A DNA stretch of 64,000 nucleotides, from positions 1-64,000 of the forward strand of contig JAKQHS010000165.1 in the NCBI GenBank assembly GCA_029557915.1. The letters are read 5' to 3'. The translations under genes were made by a program, and so were the position numbers. How positions within the stretch are numbered: position 1 is the first letter of the stretch; every line of letters starts with the position of its first letter. Of the stretch, positions 53,061 through 61,006 are shown piece by piece. This stretch comes from Bacteroidota bacterium. GTDB taxonomy: Bacteria; Bacteroidota; Bacteroidia; Chitinophagales; Saprospiraceae. The notes beneath the pieces were generated by a model. That model made no database searches. It was not told where the DNA came from and was given only the letters and a program-made list of their open reading frames with translations.

Positions 53061-53251
53061 GGATATAAATTTTTGGGGTTATCGCGTTTAGTTTAATGGT
53101 TTTCCTTTCAAAAACCTTTCCGTTAAATCTGATTCCTTTATACTACCACCGGCCTAATATTGTTAAAAATACGAAAACCGCTAAACAAAAATTTCCGGTT
53201 TTATTGAACGAATCCGGATCTTTAACTATTCAGTCCAAATTTTTTTGTCCC

Positions 53252-54229
53252 ATGCGGCTCATTCAATTATTTCACAAACAGGGACAACGGAGGCTTGCCC
53301 TGGTTCAGGGAGATGATCTGGTCCTTATCCTGAATTATACCACCGCTTACGATCTCGCCTGTGCGGCTATAGATCAGCAAAAAAATCCGATGGACTGTGT
53401 TGGACAAAACCTTTCGGATGAAAAACTGCCTTATGAAGGTATTTACGATGGACGAAGCGAGTGGAAAATACTTCCTGCCTTTGATCATCCGATCAATCCC
53501 CGGTATTGTATGTTGTCCGGAACAGGCCTGACCCACAAAGCCAGTGCGGAAAACCGTCAGAAAATGCATGAATTGCAGGAAAAAGGTTCCCTGACCGACA
53601 GCATGATCATGTATCAATGGGGCCTGGAGGGGGGCAAGCCCGCGAATGGACGGTCTGGGGTCCAGCCCGAATGGTTTTATAAAGGAAATGGTTCTCAGTT
53701 AAGAGGGCATCTCGATCCCCTGGTCATCCCCTCATACGGCCTGGACGGGGGAGAAGAACCCGAAATCGCGGGAATCTATGTCAATGATGAATACGGCAAT
53801 CCCCACCGTATCGGATTTGCCACGGCCAATGAGTTTTCCGACCATGCCATGGAAAAGAAAAATTACCTGTGGCTGGCCCCGTCCAAAATCCGGAATTGCA
53901 GCCTGGGCCCCGAGCTTTCCCTTTCCCAACATTTTAAATCACTCAGCGGGAAGGTTTCCATTGCCCGGAAAGGAAAAACCCTATGGGAAAAAACCATCCA
54001 TACCGGCGAAGACCATATCACCCATAGCCTGGAAAATCTGGAATACCATCATTTTAAATACGACAACCACCGGCTTCCCTGGGACGTTCATATTCATTTT
54101 TTCGGTGCGGATGCCTTTAGTTATGGAGCCGGGATCGAACTGGAGCATGGCGACCTGATGAGCATCCAATGGGAAGGAATGGGCTGGGCTTTGGTGAATC
54201 CGCTGCACTCAACGGCTCTGGTTCATTAG
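53252..54229 (+). CDS. FAH-fold AraD1/GguC-like protein
   Basis: 325 residues from the ATG at 53252; the open frame continues upstream but the family starts at MRLIQLFHKQGQRRLALVQG. Landmarks are YCMLSGTGLTHKASAENRQK, EWFYKGNGSQLRGH, GGEEPEIAGIYVND, IGFATANEFSDHAMEKKNYL and SYGAGIELEHGDLMSIQWEG. It fits the fumarylacetoacetate-hydrolase-like AraD1/GguC group found with sugar-acid degradation genes (2-keto-3-deoxy acids). The exact reaction is not certain. Neighbours do not clarify it. Confidence 0.85.
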   Translation: MRLIQLFHKQGQRRLALVQGDDLVLILNYTTAYDLACAAIDQQKNPMDCVGQNLSDEKLPYEGIYDGRSEWKILPAFDHPINPRYCMLSGTGLTHKASAENRQKMHELQEKGSLTDSMIMYQWGLEGGKPANGRSGVQPEWFYKGNGSQLRGHLDPLVIPSYGLDGGEEPEIAGIYVNDEYGNPHRIGFATANEFSDHAMEKKNYLWLAPSKIRNCSLGPELSLSQHFKSLSGKVSIARKGKTLWEKTIHTGEDHITHSLENLEYHHFKYDNHRLPWDVHIHFFGADAFSYGAGIELEHGDLMSIQWEGMGWALVNPLHSTALVH

Positions 54230-54268
54230 CAAGAATCCTTATAAGGTTTTGTGTAAAACACCCGGACT

Positions 54269-56233
54269 TTAGCGTTTAAACAGATAATTCTCCTTTTCCA
54301 ATTTTATGTCATTCAATAACTGTATGCCCGCCGGATTGTTCGGATAGGCATTGAGGCTCATTTCAATGGCGCGCTCGGCTTTATCATATTCACAAATGTT
54401 TTTATAAATTACCGCCAGGGCATAAGATACCGTTTCATTATAAGGCGTGTATTCCAGGGCTTCGACCAGGTGATGGATTGCGGCCTTATAATCATTTCGT
54501 TTCATGGCTTCAAATCCCAGGTAATCCTCCTGATTTTCCCGTTTCACCACGGCGCACAAGGGTACGCCCCCGGCTTTGACGATATGGATGGTTCCTTTCG
54601 GGGGCCAGCTCCTATTCAGCAGCTGGTTTCTGTTTATAAATCTTGAATAGAACAAGGCGTAATCCCAGTATTTTTCGCTGCGGTAATAATAGGCGGTGTA
54701 CTTAAGATCCATATTATTGGAGGAATCCCCCAAATAAACCTGGGCCGGGTACATGCCGTTGGTGATCACCGTATGGCGTTTCTTGTTCAACTCCACCCTT
54801 TCCTGTTTCTTTAGCCAGCTGGAAGCTTCTTTTATGGAAAGCATCCAATAATCCGTTTCAAAATGGCCATAGGCCTTTTTTATTCCTCCAAACAAAGGAT
54901 TAAAATAAGCGTATTGATATGGATGCAGTGAAACTAAAGCATAAAGGTTTTCCGAAAGCAAGCCCGCCAACAGCAAAAAGGACACGATCCTGAAAATTTT
55001 AGATCGAAATGAAGTAAACCATAAATACCATCCAAAGGTTGCGATCAGCACCAGGGGCGGATAAATGAATATAAAATGCCTCCAACCATCGTGCAGGGTA
55101 GAGTCCTTGAATATGGCATAGAACACCGGAAAAAAGGCGGCGAAGGCCAGGACAGACCCTTCAAAGAAGGGAATATCCTGTAATCTTTGTTTGAGCAAAC
55201 GGATGAAAAAAAATAAACCGAAAATGGAAAACAATGGAATGGTCCGGAGGATCCATTCCGGAAGATAGTTCCAGGGCAGCCTGGCGGAGTTTATATGTTC
55301 CCCGTTAAATAATACGTTCATGGTGATGGGCTGCCTGGTAAATTCATACAGTGCCTTTAAAGGATGGGTGAAGGGGTGTTGGAGCGCATAAGGCCAAAAA
55401 AGGATTCCGGCCAGGTAGGCCAAAAAACCCACGACCAGGGTATACCCAATGCTTATTACAAGCTCTTTGTTTGAAAAAGATTCTTTTTTGATTGCTTTTC
55501 TCGTCAACAACAAGGCTGTGAAGAAGAATAAATACACGATCAACAACAATCCTCCCGCCCTGGTATTCAGCGCAATCATGACCCCGAACACAATGCCCGA
55601 CATGGAGCTTATGCCTGGCCTGGGCAATTCCCGGATAAACCGTACTATAAAATATAAAGCCATGATATATCCCGCTGCAAAAGGGACATCCTTTGGATTG
55701 ACCATGCAGTCTCCGAAAAACCGGGTAGAAAACAGCATAAAGACCAGGGTCATGAACGCCAGGGGCCATCCCGCGACCTGCCTTGCGAATAAGGCCGAAA
55801 ACAGAATGGTGATAAAACCGAAGAGCGCGCATAATACCCGCCGGGTATAGTGAAATTCCGGAGTATATTCATTGTCCAGGCCCAAAAGCTTATTCAGGCT
55901 GATCGCGGTCAGATCAAACAATCCTCCATACAGATGCATATTCCCCTCCGGGACGTATAAAGCAGAAGTGTCCTCCCCGAAAGTGGAATAATAGCTCCAT
56001 AGCTTTTTTGAATAGCTGACCTGGAATTTTTCATCTCCGTTTACGCCATAATCGAAGCTCATCAGGCACATGAACAGGCATACTGCCAACGATAAAATGG
56101 TGAAAACTTTCGGGTTGTATAAATGTTGATTTTCGAAGGATACGCCTGATTGTTCCGGCCTTTGTTTTTTATGGTTACCCGGATCTGGCGCCGCAGGGGA
56201 TCCCTGTTTTGGCGCTTCCTTTTTCACAGGCAT
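54269..56233 (-). CDS. GT39-type membrane glycosyltransferase with C-terminal TPRs
   Basis: About 654 residues from the ATG at 56233; a TTG at 56257 is an alternative. The N-terminus is Pro-rich and soluble, then about 11 membrane segments. The first periplasmic loop has acidic FDYGVNGDEKF, as in the ArnT/GT39 (dolichyl-P-mannosyltransferase-like) family. Residues about 565-640 hold TPR-like repeats (FEAMKRNDYKAAIHHLVEAL, YKNICEYDKAERAIEMSLNA). It probably transfers a sugar from a lipid-linked donor to a surface molecule. It diverges from the methyltransferase gene. Confidence 0.85.
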   Translation of the reverse strand: MPVKKEAPKQGSPAAPDPGNHKKQRPEQSGVSFENQHLYNPKVFTILSLAVCLFMCLMSFDYGVNGDEKFQVSYSKKLWSYYSTFGEDTSALYVPEGNMHLYGGLFDLTAISLNKLLGLDNEYTPEFHYTRRVLCALFGFITILFSALFARQVAGWPLAFMTLVFMLFSTRFFGDCMVNPKDVPFAAGYIMALYFIVRFIRELPRPGISSMSGIVFGVMIALNTRAGGLLLIVYLFFFTALLLTRKAIKKESFSNKELVISIGYTLVVGFLAYLAGILFWPYALQHPFTHPLKALYEFTRQPITMNVLFNGEHINSARLPWNYLPEWILRTIPLFSIFGLFFFIRLLKQRLQDIPFFEGSVLAFAAFFPVFYAIFKDSTLHDGWRHFIFIYPPLVLIATFGWYLWFTSFRSKIFRIVSFLLLAGLLSENLYALVSLHPYQYAYFNPLFGGIKKAYGHFETDYWMLSIKEASSWLKKQERVELNKKRHTVITNGMYPAQVYLGDSSNNMDLKYTAYYYRSEKYWDYALFYSRFINRNQLLNRSWPPKGTIHIVKAGGVPLCAVVKRENQEDYLGFEAMKRNDYKAAIHHLVEALEYTPYNETVSYALAVIYKNICEYDKAERAIEMSLNAYPNNPAGIQLLNDIKLEKENYLFKR

Positions 56234-56371
56234 GGGGCTTGCTGCATTAGGTGCCAAATGTATTATTTAAAATTGACTAAATGGGATCCGCCAGTACGTA
56301 ACGGCCGGATAGAATTCTTTCCCTATATTTCCAGCCCGCTTCCTCCCGATTCTTCCGGGGGAGGTCCCAAA

Positions 56372-57028
56372 ATGATCGCCCGGTTAAAAAAGCTTCTTTC
56401 CAATCCCTTCTTTTACCACTATTCCAGGCAGGTCCTTTTATTGGGTATGCCCCTGAAAACCTGGGCCGCTTATGGCAATTACTACAATAAAAATGAGCGG
56501 ATTGCGGACCTGGGCTGCGGACCTGCGGATATCCTGAGATATACCGATCCGCCGAATAAACCCGCCTTTTATCTGGGAATCGACCAATCCGGCCGGTATT
56601 TAAAACGGGCCGCTTCGCGAGCCGCCCAAAAGAATATTTCCTCGGCTTTTATAAATTTAAATCTTGACCTGCTCCCTTCAAACGAAGGGATAAAAACCCA
56701 GTTGATCCGCTCCCTGGACGAGTATCAAATTACCACCGTCAATCTGTTCGGGGTATTGCATCATTTGAATGATCTGGCCGTCGTCACTACCCTCAACGCC
56801 GTGTTTGATTCCGCTTCCGTCCGTTCATTGAACACCCAGGACGTCCTGTTCCTGGCCCGGAATCCAATCAATAATTTTTACGCTTCCTTAGACCGAGGCG
56901 AATACGTAAGAACAGAAGCACAATATGATGCCCTGCTTAATAAATCGAAGTGGCAAAAAATGGATAAAGCCTGGTCCAGGGCCGGGGTCCGTAAGGTAAA
57001 ATATATACACTACCGGTTGAAAAAATAA
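56372..57028 (+). CDS. SAM-dependent methyltransferase
   Basis: 218 residues from the ATG at 56372; an upstream ATG at 56258 would give an extension with a different composition overlapping the divergent promoter. The SAM motif is ERIADLGCGPADILRY (about 42-57), with YLGIDQSGRYLKRA, LFGVLHHLND and a C-terminal VRKVKYIHYRLKK. The substrate is unknown; it sits among surface-glycan genes. It is convergent with the GT2 gene. Confidence 0.8.
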   Translation: MIARLKKLLSNPFFYHYSRQVLLLGMPLKTWAAYGNYYNKNERIADLGCGPADILRYTDPPNKPAFYLGIDQSGRYLKRAASRAAQKNISSAFINLNLDLLPSNEGIKTQLIRSLDEYQITTVNLFGVLHHLNDLAVVTTLNAVFDSASVRSLNTQDVLFLARNPINNFYASLDRGEYVRTEAQYDALLNKSKWQKMDKAWSRAGVRKVKYIHYRLKK

Positions 57029-57049
57029 TTACCTGAATGGTAAACCCGG

Positions 57050-57763
57050 TTAATTACGCGGCTTATATCTTTTTAATTTTTTCATGGCTTTCAGATATTG
57101 CACCGCCAGGGGCAGGATCCTTACATGGCTCTCCGGAGAATCCGTCCACTCGACCGGAAGTTCACATATCCTGAAGCCCTGCCATTCGGCCACGGACAAT
57201 AATTCGGTAGAAAAAAACCAGGTTTTGCTCCTGGCTCCGCCCGCAACCAATTTTTCATAAACCTCTCTTTTCATAAACTTAAAACCGCACATGCCGTCTG
57301 AAAAGTGAACGCCTAGATAGCTCCTGGCAATCATATTAAATGCCCGTGAACTGAATTCCCGGATAAATTTCCTGCCTTTTATTACGGACCCTTTAGCCAG
57401 CCTGGAGGCGTATACCAGGTCAAAGCCGGATGTCAAAGCGCTTATTGCTTCCGGCAAATGTTTCAGGTTCGTAGCCAGGTCGAGGTCCATATACCCAATG
57501 ATAGGGGCCTTCGATTGACTCCAGGATGATTGCAAGGCCAGGCCAACACCTCTTTCTCCCACGCGGATATATTTTATGCGCGCAAATTCTTCTGCCAGCT
57601 TTTCTCCAACGCCTTGGGTATTATCCGTCGATCCGTTGTCCGCAATCACGATTTTCCAATCCGGGTACAGGGAATATTCTGTTAATAAAAAATGATGCAG
57701 AATGAGCACCTGGGTTTTTAGGTTCTTTTCTTCATTCAGGACGGGGAGGGTAATTTCAAACAT
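57050..57763 (-). CDS. GT2 family glycosyltransferase (dolichol-phosphate mannosyltransferase-like)
   Basis: 237 residues from the ATG at 57763; the TTG at 57790 overlaps a -7 box and would add an unlikely extension. GT-A landmarks are FEITLPVLNEEKNL, IADNGSTDNTQGV, IGYMDLDLATNLKHLPEAI (the DxD region) and GLVYASRLAKG-like sequence, with SDGMCGFKFMKREVY later. It fits polyprenyl-phosphate glycosyltransferases making lipid-linked sugar donors, which could feed the GT39-like enzyme nearby. Confidence 0.88.
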   Translation of the reverse strand: MFEITLPVLNEEKNLKTQVLILHHFLLTEYSLYPDWKIVIADNGSTDNTQGVGEKLAEEFARIKYIRVGERGVGLALQSSWSQSKAPIIGYMDLDLATNLKHLPEAISALTSGFDLVYASRLAKGSVIKGRKFIREFSSRAFNMIARSYLGVHFSDGMCGFKFMKREVYEKLVAGGARSKTWFFSTELLSVAEWQGFRICELPVEWTDSPESHVRILPLAVQYLKAMKKLKRYKPRN

Positions 57764-57787
57764 ATTCAGACCTCTGTCGCAGATATA

Positions 57788-57795
57788 CAAATTTA
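57788..57795 (-). promoter_or_regulatory. -7 box of the GT2 gene
   Basis: The minus strand reads TAAATTTG, an exact TAnnTTTG, 24 bases before the ATG at 57763. Confidence 0.35.
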
Positions 57796-57914
57796 GGCAA
57801 AGACCTGGTTTGAATCGACCTTACGTCTGATTTTTTACTTTTTATTCGATCCATTTCATTGAAGTTTAAACGTTCAATTAATTATCTGCATTAGGAAAAT
57901 GGCAGACTGAGTGA

Positions 57915-58328
57915 ATGCTTCGTATCGGTTCGCAGCTGACTGTCGATGAGTCTTACGAAGGTGGAGGCTCCGTGGGCCGAGATCCAGATCGAAGCATCGG
58001 GACAAAGGGCGAAGCAGGTAACCTCGATACCCGATGTGTAACTCCTGAAGGAAATAAGGTAAACTCAAAGAGCGAATTGTATCAGAATTATCCCAATCCC
58101 TTTGACCAGGGTACGGTGATCGGCCTGCGGCTGGCACAGGAGGGCTGGGGGACGCTGAGCATACACGACGTGACCAGCAAAACGATCCGCTCCATAGAAA
58201 GTGACTGGACAAAGGGCTATCACGAGGTTTGGCCTGACCGGAGGGAGATCGGGGCGACGGGAGTCTTGTATTACCGGTTTGAATCGGGATTCTTCACGGA
58301 CAGCAGGAAGATGGTTTTAATAGAGTAG
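57915..58328 (+). pseudogene. Orphan type IX secretion sorting-domain fragment
   Basis: 137 codons are open. The last ~85 residues are a clear type A (Por) C-terminal sorting domain: ELYQNYPNPFDQGTVIGLRL, WGTLSIHDVTSKTI, GATGVLYYRFESG and SRKMVLIE. The first ~50 residues are low-complexity and unlike any domain. Normally this module ends a long secreted protein, so this is probably the remnant of one. The fragment has no signal peptide and lies between two minus-strand glycan genes. It could be a very small expressed protein, but that is unlikely. Confidence 0.7.
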
Positions 58329-58440
58329 GTTGTTTTTAAATAAGTCGCCGGCTGATTTCTTTTCTGGACCCTTTCGTTATTTATGATCCATATACTATGG
58401 CCGTATTCATTCAACTATTTTTACTAAGCTGAAGCCGGTT

Positions 58441-59139
58441 TTATTCCTTTTTAAAAATTACGGTATTCATAAGTTTTGATACGGGTCTGTATTGGAAGCC
58501 TTTTAAATACTTTACCCTCTCGGAATCCAACAGTTGTTCTACCGTTTCGTATTTTAATTCGATGAGCAATACCTCCGGCTTGATTTCGTTCCAGTCAATG
58601 GCCCGGAGGATATCTCCTTCCAGACCTTCGGTATCGATGCTCATAAAATCAATGACTTCCGGCACCTGGACGCCTTCTAAGGCTTTTGATAAAGTAGTCA
58701 CTGCAATGGTTTCTGTTTTTATAAGTTTGTGATTGCCTGCCTGGTATTGGGCCGCGGCATCGACTGAAAACGTATTCAATGCCGGTTCCTCGAAATAATG
58801 ATACTTTAATTGCGCCGGCTTGCGGTATAAACCGGTGTTGAAATTCAGATCCCGGGGCCTCTCTTTTAAAAAAAATTTAAAGAGTTCAGGATTGGGTTCA
58901 AAATTTATTCCCGACCACCCCTTTCGGTAAAAATAATAGGTGTTTGAAAACCTCCGCGGATGATGCGCGCCGACATCAATATAAAACCCGATTTCCTTTC
59001 CCCCTAAAAGACGGTCTGTTAATATATCCTCTCCTTCCTGGGAATATATCCGTTTGCCCCTGCTTTGTACAATATGCATTTCCAGAGGTTTGAGGTACCT
59101 CAGATACCATCGTTCCGGTATAAAAGACTTTAACTTCAT
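58441..59139 (-). CDS. FkbM-family methyltransferase
   Basis: 232 residues. FkbM landmarks are SQEGEDILTDRLLGGKEIGF, YIDVGAHHPRRFSNTYYFYR, GINFEPNPELFKFFL and IDFMSIDTEGLEGDILRAID. It transfers a methyl group from SAM, most likely to a sugar hydroxyl in this surface-glycan setting. Its start overlaps the end of the upstream glycosyltransferase gene by 4 bases, so the pair is coupled. Confidence 0.92.
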   Translation of the reverse strand: MKLKSFIPERWYLRYLKPLEMHIVQSRGKRIYSQEGEDILTDRLLGGKEIGFYIDVGAHHPRRFSNTYYFYRKGWSGINFEPNPELFKFFLKERPRDLNFNTGLYRKPAQLKYHYFEEPALNTFSVDAAAQYQAGNHKLIKTETIAVTTLSKALEGVQVPEVIDFMSIDTEGLEGDILRAIDWNEIKPEVLLIELKYETVEQLLDSERVKYLKGFQYRPVSKLMNTVIFKKE

Positions 59140-60059
59140 GGCATTCTTTTACCGAATATTCGATGCAGGTGATATTTGATACGGCTCGAAATCGGGCCTT
59201 TGTATTTATAGATGTTCTTAAAGGTATAGTCGTCCGCCTCCTTATCCACTGACCGGTCTTTGGGTTTTATATAGGGCGGGGGCCATTCTTCCGCTTTTAT
59301 GATCAGGTGGTGAAGTGCAATTATGGTATTGGTGCCCATGCCAAAGCCTATGTTTGTTACCAGGTTCTTTTGGGGAGTAATCGATATTCCGCCGTAATAC
59401 CAGCAGGCATATAACCATTGGTAAGACCAGTAATTATTTACCGCGGGTTTACGCTGATATTTTTCAAATTTACCACTCCAATATCTTTTTTCCTCCGGGG
59501 AAGTAAATTGTTTTATGTAGTCCTCCGATTGTTTAAATGTTTCCCAGTTTTTAAGCTCCAAACTATAATGTGACCAGGCTCGCTTCCAGGTTGCCCATCC
59601 CCAAACGTGGGCGTATTTGGAATAATAATAAGACCCATCGCCCCGAAGTATTGCCCGCTGAAAATTATTTCCGTTTATATGAAAAATGGTGTTTTCATTT
59701 TTGTATTGCCCCAACATTTGGGTACAGAATGAGAAAAAACTTACTGAAGGCAGACAATCGTCTTCCAAAATGATCCCTTCATCCACCTGATCAAAAAACC
59801 AGGTGATCGCGCCGCTTACGGCGTTTTTGCAACCCAGGTGTTGGTTCCGGTACAGCTTATGAACCTCACAAGGCCAGTCTATCCCGGATACTATGTGTTT
59901 CACTTCTTCACATAATTCCTTTTCACCCGGAATTTCCGTCCTGGCCGCATCGGCCGCAATAAACAGTCTCGAGGGTTTCACTTTTTGCAATTGGCCAAAT
60001 ACCAATCTTGTGGTAGATGGCCTGTTAAACACCAAAAAAAGCACGGGAGTATCGGTCAT
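59136..60059 (-). CDS. Glycosyltransferase of GT-A type
   Basis: 307 residues. The N-terminus is TPVLFLVFNRPSTTRLVFGQ, then RLFIAADA, IILEDDCLPSVSFFSFC (acidic DxD-like site) and HVWGWATWKRAWSHY. It fits nucleotide-sugar transferases common in Bacteroidota glycan clusters. The acceptor is unknown. Upstream is a GT2 gene 116 bases away and downstream the FkbM gene, overlapping by 4 bases. Confidence 0.85.
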   Translation of the reverse strand: MTDTPVLFLVFNRPSTTRLVFGQLQKVKPSRLFIAADAARTEIPGEKELCEEVKHIVSGIDWPCEVHKLYRNQHLGCKNAVSGAITWFFDQVDEGIILEDDCLPSVSFFSFCTQMLGQYKNENTIFHINGNNFQRAILRGDGSYYYSKYAHVWGWATWKRAWSHYSLELKNWETFKQSEDYIKQFTSPEEKRYWSGKFEKYQRKPAVNNYWSYQWLYACWYYGGISITPQKNLVTNIGFGMGTNTIIALHHLIIKAEEWPPPYIKPKDRSVDKEADDYTFKNIYKYKGPISSRIKYHLHRIFGKRMP

Positions 60060-60175
60060 CTGTAAAAAATGAATCCGGGTTCAAATTTATCAAGCATTAT
60101 CCATCCCCTTATCCGGACTATCTTTTTGCGCGCGTTCTCCTTTTAACAGGAATACGATAATGGGTTTCCCTTTCT

Positions 60176-60994
60176 TCATGTTCCGTTTTTGTTAAGGCTC
60201 GCTTTTTCTATCTTTATCTGAAAAGCAACTGCAGGAACCTTCCATTTAAGGCCTTCCCATTTCCACAATAAAAATGCCATGGGGATTTTCAGGTGGCTCC
60301 ATAAGGTTGCCTTCAAGCCAAAATGTTTTTGCTGTATCCGCCATCTTTCCAGTAAAGCCGTGTTTCTCCTTTGGTCAGATATCCCGCCACGCTGGAAATC
60401 ACAAACCGTTATACCCAAATTTCGGGTGCTTTCAGCCCCCTGGGTAATCCGTATTGCCCAGTCCAGGTCCGCGCAAACCTGGTATTGCGTATCGTAAAAA
60501 AGGGTTTTGGTCTTCTTTACGATCAATGCCTGGTGACAAATCACCATGCCGTTCCTGAAACTGAGCCAGTTTAGTTCTTTGGGGATTTTTTTATGCCTGC
60601 GGCTTTTAAATCTTCCTTCCTGATCCACAAAAACAGCATCCCCATATAATATATCTTTATTTTCATGATGGTTATAAATATAAGAGATTACTTGTGGGTC
60701 ATGAAATACATCCCCCGCGTTCAGAAAAACAACATAGTCCCCTTTTGCCAATCGGATTCCTTTATTCATGGCAAAATATAACCCCTCATCTTTTTCGCTT
60801 ATCCAATCTGTAATCACATCCTGAAAGTCCTGGATTACCGATGCCGTATGGTCGCTTGAATCCCCATCGACAACGATTAACTGTACTCTTTTAATTTTTT
60901 GCTCACGGATATTCTGCAGGGTCCGTTTCAGGTTTTTGGCGTCGTTGTAGCACACCGTTATGATGCTTAACCATGGCTTGTTGCTGTCGTTCAT
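60176..60994 (-). CDS. GT2 family glycosyltransferase
   Basis: 272 residues. Landmarks are PWLSIITVCYNDAKNLKRTL, VQLIVVDGDSSDHTASVIQD, EKDEGLYFAMNKGIRLAKGD, YVVFLNAGDVFHDPQVI and CADLDWAIRITQG. It transfers an activated sugar in surface glycan assembly. It follows the YfhO gene by 12 bases and is probably co-transcribed with it. Confidence 0.93.
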   Translation of the reverse strand: MNDSNKPWLSIITVCYNDAKNLKRTLQNIREQKIKRVQLIVVDGDSSDHTASVIQDFQDVITDWISEKDEGLYFAMNKGIRLAKGDYVVFLNAGDVFHDPQVISYIYNHHENKDILYGDAVFVDQEGRFKSRRHKKIPKELNWLSFRNGMVICHQALIVKKTKTLFYDTQYQVCADLDWAIRITQGAESTRNLGITVCDFQRGGISDQRRNTALLERWRIQQKHFGLKATLWSHLKIPMAFLLWKWEGLKWKVPAVAFQIKIEKASLNKNGT

Positions 60995-61006
60995 GCCTTT
61001 CTGTGG

